This document shows positions 18,397 to 27,255 of a stretch of DNA of 64,000 nucleotides, in pieces. Source of the stretch: Paremcibacter congregatus (GTDB lineage: Bacteria; Pseudomonadota; Alphaproteobacteria; Sphingomonadales; Emcibacteraceae); contig NZ_CP041025.1 of the NCBI RefSeq assembly GCF_006385135.1, positions 2,573,501-2,637,500 on the forward strand. The letters run 5' to 3'. Both the position numbers and the translations under genes were made by a program. The notes beneath the pieces are model-generated. The model had not been told where the DNA came from. It ran no database searches and saw only the letters and a program-made list of their open reading frames with translations. The number at the start of each line of letters is the position of its first letter. The first letter of the stretch is position 1.

Positions 18397-21102
18397 ATGA
18401 CACATAATCTAAAAAAGGTCCTGTTACTCGCAACTTCAATCAGCAGCTATGCCCTGATCAACACCCCTGCTTACACCTTTGCCGCAGATGAAAATGACGC
18501 AGCCCCGTCAGATACATTTGAAGAAGTGGTCGTTACCGGATCACGGATCAAACGGAAAGACCTGACAAGTGTCGGTCCCGTCAGCGTAGTGACACAGCAA
18601 ATGATCCGCAATACTGGCATTACCAGTATGGAAACACTCTTGCAACGTCTGCCCTCATCCGCAGGTTTTGGCGGTAATCAGACTGCCGCCTACTGGGTCA
18701 GCAACGGATGGGGAACTCCGCAGGTCAATCTACGCGGACTCGGCGTCAACCGCACTCTGGTCCTGTTAAATGGCCGACGGCTGGTTAACGGCGGCACCGG
18801 CGCCAACAGCTCTGTCGACCTCTCAATGATCCCTATGGCTATCGTCAAACAGGTTGAGGTTCTCAAGGACGGCGCGTCGGCCATTTACGGCGCAGATGCG
18901 GTTGCCGGGGTGGTAAATATCATTACCGACACCGATTTCAACGGCCTTGAAGCCAGCGCCAAATTTGGCATGACCGGCAAAGGAGACGGAGAAGAATATC
19001 TGATGGACCTGACTTGGGGCACCTCCAGTGACCAAGGCAGCCTCGTGGCCAGTTTAAGTTATCAGGATAATAAACCATCCCCCTTGGCCGACAGGGTGCC
19101 TTGCCCGCTGGCCTCAGACAGCGAGACCCAGTGTAACGGAAGCTCCAGCACTGCCGGCGGCCGGGCCGTTTATATTGACGGCGTGGGTGACCTCGTCCGG
19201 ATCAACTTCAATAATGAACCGGGTGGCAAGAGCTGGGCGCCGTATGACAGATCGATTCATGGCTATAATTACAATGTGAATTTCAATGCTGTTAATCCTA
19301 TCAAACGTCTGTCTTTCAGCAGTTTCGGACATTATAATTTAACCGATGATGTCCGTTTGTTCGGTGAAATGATGTATACGAACCGCCGTTCAACGCAACC
19401 TGCTTCCCCAAATGCGGTTACCCAGTTCACGCTGGCCGCAGACCATCCGACGAACCCGACAGGCGAAGACCTTCTCGTAGAAAGCCGCCGTTTGGTGGAA
19501 CTTGGCGAACGTGTCTTCCTGCAGGAAGTCAATACCTTCCGGATTGTTGCCGGTGTTGAAGGAAGCCTTTCTGATTCCTGGTCATGGGATGTGGCCCTGA
19601 ACTGGGGACGCAACACCGGAATGGATACAATTACAAATGTAGTCAATCTGGAACGGTTCAATGAAACCATAGATCCCAATGTTTGTGGTACAAATGGCAT
19701 CCCGTGCGGTGATTATCTCGGGGTTGGAAATGTCAGTCAGGCCGTTCTGGACTACCTGCCCTTTGACATGACAGACACCGGTGGAAATGAACAGTTAAGC
19801 CTGACGGCCAATATTTCAGGTGATGTTTTTGAACTTCCCGCCGGGAAAGTGGGATTTGCCGCTGGGGTCGAATATCGGGAAGATAAAGGCTGGCGTCAAC
19901 CGGATTCCCTGAAAGTGCTCGGCATCGCCAACAGCAACGCAGAAGACCCTATTTCCGGCAAAACAAAAGCCAAGGAAGCCTATGCCGAATTAAGTATCCC
20001 GGTACTGGCAGAGGTTGCTTTCGCAAAAAATCTCGACCTGAACCTGGCCCTTCGGTTTTCCGACTATGATACCTTCTCTTCGGACACCAACTACAAGATC
20101 GGGGTAAACTGGCAGGTGGTCGAAGGCTTCAAACTACGGGGCACCTACTCCACAGCCTTCCGCGTTCCCAACGTTCCCGAATTGTTTGGTGGGGTCTCGG
20201 AAGGCAATCTGACAACCACTGATCCCTGCAGCGGCTGGAGCAGCCTTGATGCCGGCAGCAACATCTATAAGAACTGCCAGGCCGCGGGTGTACCCGTTGG
20301 ATACACACAACTTGGCAACACCATCCTGACTGACAGAGGCGGCAATCCGAACCTGGAACCGGAAGATGCCCGTTCCCTGACTTTCGGGGCTGTATGGCAA
20401 CCTGGCTTTGCCGAAGGCCTGTCCGTGACGGTGGATTATTTCGATGTCAAGATAACAGACGCCATCACCGAACCTTCCGGGTCTGTCAAGCTGGCGCAAT
20501 GTTATGAGTCCGACAATCTGACCCATGATTTCTGCACCCCTGTTCATCATACCCGCAACGCCGTCACCGGCGAGGTGAATTATCTTTCCGCGCAGAAAAC
20601 CAATGCGGGCTCAGAACGCCTCAAAGGGATTGATGTCGGGGTGGTTTATAATTTCAACGCCATGGAATTAAACCACACGCTTGATTTCCAGGTCAGCTAC
20701 CTTGATACGTTTGAAAGAACAGCATTCGAAGGGGATGTGCCAATGGTCCTGAACGGATTTATTGGGGCCGGATTTGGGGGATACCCCAAGTGGCGGGCCA
20801 ACACCAGCTTCAACACATCCGCTGAAAACTGGTCGGCAACCTATTCGGTGCAATATATTGGCGCCGGGGATGACTTCTTCGCCACAGATGGCATCGGGTC
20901 CCATATGGGGGCTGTCATGTATCATAACGTACAGGGCACCTATAACATTATGGAGAACCTTGTCCTGTCCGCCGGCATCGACAATCTTTGGGACAAAAAA
21001 GCCCCCCGGGTCGCAAGCTGGACAGACGGAAATACAGACACCATGACCTACGACCTGGCTGGACGGCGCGGTTATATTCGTCTGACATACCGGATGCAGT
21101 AA
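18397..21102 (+). CDS. TonB-dependent outer-membrane receptor
   Basis: 901 aa. The ATG at 18397 is chosen because GAGGAGG lies 8 bases upstream; the frame is open further 5'. Signal peptide 1-32, then EEVVVTGSRIKRKD, the start of the plug domain (residues about 45-165, with VNLRGLGVNRTLVLLNGRR and KDGASAIYGADAVAGVVNI). A 22-strand barrel follows, with several Cys pairs in extracellular loops. The family imports metal chelates, vitamins or oligomers using TonB energy. The substrate cannot be read from sequence, but the gene sits between a Met/Cys-rich secreted protein and a PepSY-reductase, which points to a metal complex. Its last residues (LTYRMQ) lack the usual terminal Phe. Confidence 0.92.
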   Translation: MTHNLKKVLLLATSISSYALINTPAYTFAADENDAAPSDTFEEVVVTGSRIKRKDLTSVGPVSVVTQQMIRNTGITSMETLLQRLPSSAGFGGNQTAAYWVSNGWGTPQVNLRGLGVNRTLVLLNGRRLVNGGTGANSSVDLSMIPMAIVKQVEVLKDGASAIYGADAVAGVVNIITDTDFNGLEASAKFGMTGKGDGEEYLMDLTWGTSSDQGSLVASLSYQDNKPSPLADRVPCPLASDSETQCNGSSSTAGGRAVYIDGVGDLVRINFNNEPGGKSWAPYDRSIHGYNYNVNFNAVNPIKRLSFSSFGHYNLTDDVRLFGEMMYTNRRSTQPASPNAVTQFTLAADHPTNPTGEDLLVESRRLVELGERVFLQEVNTFRIVAGVEGSLSDSWSWDVALNWGRNTGMDTITNVVNLERFNETIDPNVCGTNGIPCGDYLGVGNVSQAVLDYLPFDMTDTGGNEQLSLTANISGDVFELPAGKVGFAAGVEYREDKGWRQPDSLKVLGIANSNAEDPISGKTKAKEAYAELSIPVLAEVAFAKNLDLNLALRFSDYDTFSSDTNYKIGVNWQVVEGFKLRGTYSTAFRVPNVPELFGGVSEGNLTTTDPCSGWSSLDAGSNIYKNCQAAGVPVGYTQLGNTILTDRGGNPNLEPEDARSLTFGAVWQPGFAEGLSVTVDYFDVKITDAITEPSGSVKLAQCYESDNLTHDFCTPVHHTRNAVTGEVNYLSAQKTNAGSERLKGIDVGVVYNFNAMELNHTLDFQVSYLDTFERTAFEGDVPMVLNGFIGAGFGGYPKWRANTSFNTSAENWSATYSVQYIGAGDDFFATDGIGSHMGAVMYHNVQGTYNIMENLVLSAGIDNLWDKKAPRVASWTDGNTDTMTYDLAGRRGYIRLTYRMQ

Positions 21103-21124
21103 GCTCCGAATGAAATAGCTATTA

Positions 21125-21154
21125 ACCGGGCTGTGGCATATGCTGCAGCCCGGT
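21125..21154 (+). other. intercistronic hairpin
   Basis: ACCGGGCTG at 21125-21133 pairs perfectly with CAGCCCGGT at 21146-21154 (9-bp GC-rich stem). It lies between the TonB receptor stop and the PepSY-reductase start. No T-run follows, so it is more likely an mRNA processing or stability element, or a weak attenuator, than a terminator. Confidence 0.5.
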
Positions 21155-21210
21155 CACAATCAAAAAAACAAATAAACAATTTCAAAATATTTAGTGTGAG
21201 GACAAGGCAA

Positions 21211-23691
21211 ATGAAAGCATCCTTTTTATCCCGAAAATGGCATAAGTGGCTCTTTTTGGTTATCGGCGTGCAAATGTGCCTGTGGGCTATAAGCGGCTTT
21301 TATATGGTAACCATGTCGATTGACTACATCCACGGCGACCATCTGGTACAAGAAAAGGCTCCGCCCCCTTTACACCTCACCACCTATACATACCCCGTGA
21401 ACCAGGTCATGTCGGCATATCCCGAAGCAACAAGAATCGAAACAGGAAACCTGTTTGAAACGCCGGTGTATAAAGTCCATACCCCGAACGGCATACAGAT
21501 GATCAACGCCCGAAATGGCATAAGCCTGTCTCCCCTGGCGCGATCACAAGTCAAACTTCTGGCAGAAAATCTATACACTGGCAACGGCGCCCTCGCCTCA
21601 CTTGAATTGTTAAGCGATAATCCCCCTTCCGAAGTCCAAACCAGACCGTTGCCTTTATGGCGGGCCAATTTCGATGACCTCTGGTCTCCCAGTTTGTATA
21701 TTTCTCCCGCCACAGGCGAGCTCATCACAAAAAGACATGATTTCTGGCGCGCCTTTGATTTCCTCTGGATGTTACATATCATGGATTATGAAACCAGATC
21801 AGATGTCAATAACTGGCTTCTGCGGATTTCCGCCACCATCATTACCCTGTCAACACTAACCGGCATATGGCTGTTATTCTATAGCTTCCGCCGCACCAAA
21901 GGACAATCGGCATCAGCTAATTCCGGTGGCCGTTTCTTTCGCGCATTGCATAAATGGCTCGGTTTGTTCATTGGCTTGCAAGTCACCATCTGGGCTGTCA
22001 GCGGGCTGACCATGTCGATCCTCGATCACGATATGGTCCAAGGTCACGATATGTCCCGCCATGCGTCTCTCGCCTCGCTTGGAAGTGATCAATCTGTCAA
22101 AACACTCTCAGATCTCCCGCCACAGAATGGCGTCATGAAGGTCGCCCTGTGGCGTTTGCAAGACCAGCTGGTTTATGAAATCACCCGGCAGGAAGGTGCC
22201 CGGCTCTATGATGCCCGTTCGGCAACACCCCTGACCATCACTGCAGAATTGAGTCAAACCATCGCAGCCTCAGATTATGCTGGCCCCGGCGCCCTGCTTT
22301 CCGCCGTTCCGGTTAATATGCCAACCTCTGATACGCCACGGCTGTCTGGCCCGGCGTGGAAGATTGATTTCGATGACGGCCGCGGAACCGCCCTTTATAT
22401 CTCACGCGAAACCGGCCAGATAACAGGCCGTGTGAACGCCGCCACACGCCTGTTCAATGTCGCCTTGATGCTTCACTTCATGGATTATCCCGGAAATAAT
22501 CATTTTAACAGCCCGTGGATCATTTTTACAGGATTCGCGACCCTCTGGCTGGCGCTCAGTGGCATGATCCTTATTTTTCAGTCCTTTACAAAGGCGGAAT
22601 TCAAAGCCGCATTCCGTAAAATTACCGCACCGGGAACCACTCGCACCCTTACGGTTCTTGACAGCGCCGGTGGTCTGGACAATCAAATCACGTCCCCCTA
22701 CGGCGGGACAATTTATGACACCCTTGCAAAGGCTGAAATAATATTGCCTTCTCATTGCGGCGGTGGGGGCACTTGCGGTCTGTGTCGGGTTCAATACGCA
22801 GATCTGCCCCCCGTAGCGGTCGAAGCAGACCGGCACCATTTCACCCAACATGAACTTGATCAAGGCTACCGTCTCTCCTGTCAACATCGGCTTGCAAAAG
22901 ACACCGCCATTTGCCTGCCAGAAGACGTTCTCACAAAAACGCCCTTCACAGCCGAAGTAACCGCAAACCGTAAACTCACCCCAACCATTCATGAAATCAA
23001 AATGAAACTCCGTACTTCAGAAGCCTTTTCTTATGATCCGGGAAGTTACATGCTGGTCGATATTCCCGGAACCGATGCTGCGCCCCTGAAACGGGCCTAC
23101 TCATTGGCCACTCCTCCTCAAGACGCTGAAGAAATCGTTTTCAATATTCGACGCATACCGGCGCCGACCGATCAGTCTGAACTCCCCGCGGGCGTTGGTT
23201 CTCACTATATGTGTGACCTGCAGGCTGGAGACAGCGTGACCTTGTCCGGCCCCTTTGGCCATTTCAAAGCCCAGGACAGCGACAACGAAATGATATTCAT
23301 TGGTGGCGGCGCCGGCATGGCCCCGCTTCGGGCCATCATTCGTGACCAGTTATTACATAAACGCACAAAACGCAAAATCAGCTTCTGGTATGGCGTCAGA
23401 AACACCACCGATATTTTTTATCAGGAAGAGTTCGCCCAGTTGGAACAACAACATGCCAACATGACTTTCCAAATCGGCTTGTCAGATCCTGTCCCGCAGG
23501 ACAACTGGCAAGGCTTGTCGGGGTATATTCACGAAATTACCATGGAAAACTACCTGGCTGATCATCCTGATCTGACCAAAGTGGAATTCTACCTGTGCGG
23601 CCCACCCGCCATGTTGAAAGCCACCCGGATTATGCTGAAACAACTTGGCATTGACGAGAGTAAAATAGCGTTTGATGATTTTGGTATTTGA
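21211..23691 (+). CDS. PepSY membrane protein fused to NqrF-like 2Fe-2S/FAD/NADH reductase
   Basis: 826 aa; the ATG at 21211 follows AGGACAAGG. The N-terminal half has two PepSY_TM-type repeats with membrane segments near 12-35, 200-225, 250-270 and 432-455 (WLFLVIGVQMCLWAISGFY; WLGLFIGLQVTIWAVSGLT). Then comes a plant-type ferredoxin domain with Cys516, Cys522, Cys525 and Cys557 (CX5CX2CX31C). It is followed by an FAD/NAD module with RAYS (Arg628), GVGSHYMCDL, FIGGGAGMAPLR, SFWYGVRN, YLCGPP and a C-terminal FDDFG, all very like subunit F of the Na+-NQR. Inferred role: NADH-driven reduction of a metal complex in or across the inner membrane after TonB-dependent import. It is probably co-transcribed with the receptor (108-base gap with a hairpin). 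Whether the substrate is copper or iron is open. Confidence 0.88.
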   Translation: MKASFLSRKWHKWLFLVIGVQMCLWAISGFYMVTMSIDYIHGDHLVQEKAPPPLHLTTYTYPVNQVMSAYPEATRIETGNLFETPVYKVHTPNGIQMINARNGISLSPLARSQVKLLAENLYTGNGALASLELLSDNPPSEVQTRPLPLWRANFDDLWSPSLYISPATGELITKRHDFWRAFDFLWMLHIMDYETRSDVNNWLLRISATIITLSTLTGIWLLFYSFRRTKGQSASANSGGRFFRALHKWLGLFIGLQVTIWAVSGLTMSILDHDMVQGHDMSRHASLASLGSDQSVKTLSDLPPQNGVMKVALWRLQDQLVYEITRQEGARLYDARSATPLTITAELSQTIAASDYAGPGALLSAVPVNMPTSDTPRLSGPAWKIDFDDGRGTALYISRETGQITGRVNAATRLFNVALMLHFMDYPGNNHFNSPWIIFTGFATLWLALSGMILIFQSFTKAEFKAAFRKITAPGTTRTLTVLDSAGGLDNQITSPYGGTIYDTLAKAEIILPSHCGGGGTCGLCRVQYADLPPVAVEADRHHFTQHELDQGYRLSCQHRLAKDTAICLPEDVLTKTPFTAEVTANRKLTPTIHEIKMKLRTSEAFSYDPGSYMLVDIPGTDAAPLKRAYSLATPPQDAEEIVFNIRRIPAPTDQSELPAGVGSHYMCDLQAGDSVTLSGPFGHFKAQDSDNEMIFIGGGAGMAPLRAIIRDQLLHKRTKRKISFWYGVRNTTDIFYQEEFAQLEQQHANMTFQIGLSDPVPQDNWQGLSGYIHEITMENYLADHPDLTKVEFYLCGPPAMLKATRIMLKQLGIDESKIAFDDFGI

Positions 23692-23708
23692 CAAAAACAA
23701 AAAACCAT

Positions 23709-23740
23709 TTGACCTTACAGTTAACTACAAGGTGTAACAT
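23709..23740 (+). promoter_or_regulatory. MerR-family promoter and operator
   Basis: TTGACC (-35, 23709-23714) and TAACAT (-10, 23735-23740) are separated by 20 bases, the over-long spacer typical of MerR-activated promoters. Between them is a dyad, 23712-23733: ACCTT, two bases, AGTTAACT, two bases, AAGGT, with both arms and core perfectly symmetric. It lies 60-70 bases upstream of the merR gene, suggesting autoregulation and control of the downstream ATPase. Confidence 0.8.
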
Positions 23741-23795
23741 GTGACCGAATCATAAACAGACAATATCCCAAGTCACCATAACGGGGCACAGGGGA

Positions 23796-24221
23796 ATGGA
23801 GAATATGGTAATGGACATGACAATCGGACAACTTGCCTCCGAGACCGGAACAAGCCCGGAAACCATCCGCTATTATGAACGCAGCGGCTATTTGCCAACG
23901 CCCCACCGGCGAACGTCAGGCTACCGCGTTTATCAACGGGAAACCGTCAATCGTCTCCGGTTCATTAAGGAAGCCAAAAAACTTGGCTTTACCTTGAATG
24001 AAGTGCGTGAGCTTTTTGCGCTCACCGACGACCCGGATACAAATTGCGCGACCGTCAATCAAAAAGCCCGTCACAAAATTACAGAAATAGAGGCCAAAAT
24101 CACGACATTGCAACAGATGAAAAAGAACCTGAAGGTTCTGGCAACCATCTGTCCCGATGATGAACAGCCCCTCAGCGAATGCAGCATCATTAATCATCTG
24201 TATGAACATACAGAAGACTAA
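23796..24221 (+). CDS. MerR-family metal-responsive regulator
   Basis: 141 aa from the first ATG; starts at 23805 or 23811 fit the GGAG ribosome site better and would lose 3-5 residues. A winged helix-turn-helix (TIGQLASETGTSPETIRYYERSG) is followed by a long dimerisation helix and a metal-binding loop. Cysteines are Cys84, Cys119 and Cys129. Cys84 occupies the place of Ser77 in CueR and Cys79 in ZntR, so the ligand set resembles MerR, PbrR or ZntR more than CueR. The operator just upstream and the Cu+ ATPase 103 bases downstream make it the obvious local regulator. Family call firm; metal uncertain (Cu+ by context, a divalent metal by ligands). Confidence 0.9.
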   Translation: MENMVMDMTIGQLASETGTSPETIRYYERSGYLPTPHRRTSGYRVYQRETVNRLRFIKEAKKLGFTLNEVRELFALTDDPDTNCATVNQKARHKITEIEAKITTLQQMKKNLKVLATICPDDEQPLSECSIINHLYEHTED

Positions 24222-24324
24222 GGCCTGCTTGTTCCTGCTCTTTCCTTCATTTTAACGAGGGAAAACAGTGATATTTTCATGTTAGAATAACAATCCGCAA
24301 AAGCGAATTTAAGGACCAGAAAAC

Positions 24325-26658
24325 ATGTGTGAGACCCATTCCCCGAAAGAATCACATTCCTCTCCTCAAACGGTGAAAGATCCGGTTTGCGGCATGGATG
24401 TGACCATCTCCACCGCGCGTCATATGACCACCCACGACCATCAAGAATATTACTTCTGTTCCGCCCGGTGTGAAGAGAAATTCACGAATGACCCGACCGA
24501 TTACCTCAACGAAAGACCTCCGGCGGAAGAGATGCCCGCCGGCACCCAATATACCTGTCCGATGCACCCTGAAATCATCAGAGACGAGCCCGGCGATTGC
24601 CCGAAATGCGGCATGGCGCTGGAACCTATGGGGATCCCGACAGGAGACGAAGGCCCCAATCCGGAACTGGTTGACTTCACCCGACGCTTCTGGATCGGGC
24701 TTGCCTTATCCCTGCCGATTTTCATTCTGGAAATGGGCGGGCACATCAGCGCAAACTTTAAAACGCTTATTGATGATCACCTCTCCGTCATGCTGCAGTT
24801 TCTGCTCGCCACGCCGGTCATGGTATGGGTTGCGGCCCCGGTTTTTGGGCGCGGCTGGAAATCCATCAAGACCATAAACCCCAATATGTGGACCCTGATC
24901 AGCATCGGCACCGGTATTGCCTACCTCTACAGCCTGTTTGCTTTCTTTGCCCCGGACATCTTTCCGGATGCCATTAAAACAGAAAGCGGTCTGGTGCCGG
25001 TTTATTTCGAGGCTGCGGCGGTGATCATCGTCCTGGTTCTTCTCGGCCAGGTTCTGGAACTGCGGGCCCGGGAAAAAACAGGCGGCGCCATTCGGGCTCT
25101 GCTTGACCTTGCCCCCAAGGTGGCGTTGCGGCTCAACGAAGATGGTTCAGAAGAAGAAATTCTTTTGGACCAGCTTGCGAAGGGCGATACCGTTCGCGTC
25201 CGTCCCGGCGAAAAAGTACCGGTGGATGGTGTTATACTGGAAGGCCATTCCTCCATTGATGAATCCATGCTCACCGGTGAAGCCGTTCCGGTTGAAAAAA
25301 ATGCCGACGACAAGGTCACCGGCGCAACGCTGAACGGCACCGGTAGTTTTGTCATGCGCGCCGAACGGGTCGGATCTGAAACCATGCTGTCCCAGATCGT
25401 CGCCATGGTCGCCGAAGCCCAGAGAAGCCGCGCCCCGATCCAGAAATACGCCGACCTCATCGCCGGCTGGTTTGTACCTGCGGTTCTTTTCATTTCTGCC
25501 CTGGCCTTTACCGTCTGGTATTATTTTGGTCCGCAACCTTCTCTGAGTTATGGATTGATCGCCGCCGTTTCTGTTCTGATTATCGCCTGCCCCTGTGCTG
25601 TCGGTCTCGCCACCCCCATGTCAATCATGGTCGGAACAGGACGCGGCGCGCAGTCTGGCATCCTGATTAAAAATGCCGAGGCCCTGGAAGTCTTTGCCAA
25701 GGTAGACACCCTTATTGTTGATAAAACAGGCACCCTGACCGTAGGAAAACCCATCGTAACCGATATCATTCCAATGCAGGACTTTACGGAAAATGATATT
25801 CTGACCTATGCCGCCAGCCTGGAAAGAGGCAGCGAACACCCCCTGGCAGCCGCCATAGTCAACGGCGCCAAATCCCGAAATATATCTCTTCTCTCTGCAG
25901 AGAATTTCAACGCAGTCACCGGCAAAGGGGTTCAGGCCACAATAGACGGCAAATCCGTCGCCTTGGGCAACAGCGTCATGATGGCGACATTGGATCTTAA
26001 TACAAAAGACATCTCACAGCAGGCCAAGGCCATGCAACTTGAGGGCAAAACCGTAATGTACATAGCCCTTGATCAGACACTCGCCGGCCTGATCGCCGTA
26101 GAAGATCCCATCAAGGACACCACCAATCAGGCCCTCGACGCCCTGCATAAAGAAGGCCTGCGGATCATCATGGTAACCGGTGACAACGAAGCCACCGCAA
26201 AAGCCGTGGCCAGCCGTCTGAATATCGATGACGTGCGCGCCGACGTCCTGCCCGACGGCAAAGCCGATATTGTCAAAGAATTGCAAAAAACAGGCGCAAA
26301 GGTTGCCATGGCCGGTGACGGTGTCAACGATGCGCCAGCGCTGGCCCTCGCCGAAGTCGGCGTCGCAATGGGCACCGGCGCGGATGTCGCTTTGGAAAGT
26401 GCCGGAATCACATTGGTCAAAGGCGACTTGATGGGGATCGTCCGGGCGCGACGCCTATCGGAAGCAACCATGAGAAACATCAAGCAAAATCTTTTCCTAG
26501 CGTTTGTCTACAATACACTTGGTGTGCCCGTCGCGGCCGGTGTGCTTTACCCCGTCTTCGGCATTTTGCTTTCCCCGATCATTGCTGCCGCCGCCATGAG
26601 CCTCTCGTCCTTGTCTGTTGTCGGAAATGCGTTGCGGCTTCGAAGGGAAAAATTCTGA
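24325..26658 (+). CDS. copA: Cu+-exporting P1B-type ATPase
   Basis: 777 aa. Instead of CXXC MXCXXC-type domains the N-terminus has a YHS/TRASH-like module (CGMDV...[12 protein letters not shown], residues about 22-56). It then has a heavy-metal-binding domain (YTCPMHPEI...[10 protein letters not shown], about 75-105). Eight membrane segments follow, with the metal-site CPC at 422-424. Also present are phosphorylation Asp466 (DKTGTLT), the SEHPLA motif, and [10 protein letters not shown]. The last membrane helices carry YNTLGVP and [14 protein letters not shown], the Cu+ subgroup (P1B-1) signature. It pumps Cu+ from cytoplasm to periplasm. It follows the MerR gene on the same strand, without an obvious operator of its own, so the two may share the MerR promoter. 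Confidence 0.93.
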   Translation: MCETHSPKESHSSPQTVKDPVCGMDVTISTARHMTTHDHQEYYFCSARCEEKFTNDPTDYLNERPPAEEMPAGTQYTCPMHPEIIRDEPGDCPKCGMALEPMGIPTGDEGPNPELVDFTRRFWIGLALSLPIFILEMGGHISANFKTLIDDHLSVMLQFLLATPVMVWVAAPVFGRGWKSIKTINPNMWTLISIGTGIAYLYSLFAFFAPDIFPDAIKTESGLVPVYFEAAAVIIVLVLLGQVLELRAREKTGGAIRALLDLAPKVALRLNEDGSEEEILLDQLAKGDTVRVRPGEKVPVDGVILEGHSSIDESMLTGEAVPVEKNADDKVTGATLNGTGSFVMRAERVGSETMLSQIVAMVAEAQRSRAPIQKYADLIAGWFVPAVLFISALAFTVWYYFGPQPSLSYGLIAAVSVLIIACPCAVGLATPMSIMVGTGRGAQSGILIKNAEALEVFAKVDTLIVDKTGTLTVGKPIVTDIIPMQDFTENDILTYAASLERGSEHPLAAAIVNGAKSRNISLLSAENFNAVTGKGVQATIDGKSVALGNSVMMATLDLNTKDISQQAKAMQLEGKTVMYIALDQTLAGLIAVEDPIKDTTNQALDALHKEGLRIIMVTGDNEATAKAVASRLNIDDVRADVLPDGKADIVKELQKTGAKVAMAGDGVNDAPALALAEVGVAMGTGADVALESAGITLVKGDLMGIVRARRLSEATMRNIKQNLFLAFVYNTLGVPVAAGVLYPVFGILLSPIIAAAAMSLSSLSVVGNALRLRREKF

Positions 26659-27255
26659 TGGCCCGGGGAGTTGCGCTATTCAATGTAAAAAAGACGCCGC
26701 TCCATTAGAAGAAGTAGTTCAAACCAGCATAATAATAGCCCCCGCTTACCCCATAAACACTGTGATTATCGGATCTGACGCCATGCTTATCATAAAGCGC
26801 CTCTCTCAAGGGCGGCCTGAAACAACGGATAAAGATAAAACGGAGAAGATTTAAATCTGCGAGATGATTATATAACGCAGGAAGATCACAGCAATTTTCC
26901 CGCCCAGGTCAGGTCCGGCCCGGGGACTTATGTACAGCCATCAAAGGAAAAAAGAACTTATGAGGGCGAAAAGCAGAGCTCTCCCCTTAGTGTTTCCCTA
27001 CAACAAAACCACCAACAACTTTTTGGTGAATATGACGCTTGCTAATAATACTTTATATACATATTATTAATATCTAATTGATAGTTTACTTAAGAAGTTC
27101 TTAAAATGTTGGTTTTCTTCATGTGGTTTTACTGTTTTAAACAAAGATCTCAGGAAAGTAGGGTTATGTACTTTAAGAAACAGGACAATTTTCTCATTTG
27201 ATATTTACGAAAAATAGAATAATTTCAGATATTTAAACCTTAGAGAGTAATTCCC
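26659..27255. other. intergenic region with a gene remnant and a TTAA-N7-TTAA motif
   Basis: No intact gene is supported. The left third contains a minus-strand remnant of an outer-membrane protein (listed separately). The right part is very AT-rich. It contains TTAA-GAAGTTC-TTAA at 27090-27104, a perfect dyad that also fits the CtrA spacing except that the final C is missing. It lies about 150 bases before the kinase gene. Confidence 0.5.
26705..26895 (-). pseudogene. 3' remnant of an outer-membrane beta-barrel gene
   Basis: Read on the minus strand, an open frame without any start codon ends in YGVSGGYYYAGLNYFF and TAA at 26705. Alternating aromatics and a terminal Phe are the hallmark of the last strand of a porin or receptor. 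The preceding residues (ALYDKHGVRSDNHS) also read like real protein. The frame opens after a stop near 26900 and has no upstream partner, so it looks like the left-over end of a deleted gene. The family cannot be fixed. Confidence 0.4.

Noticed and set aside
22402-22992. 196-codon minus-strand open frame
   Set aside because: Antisense to the PepSY/ferredoxin part with its conserved cysteines.
26618-26854. 78-codon plus-strand open frame after copA
   Set aside because: Starts inside copA in another frame and reads against the outer-membrane protein remnant; no protein-like features.
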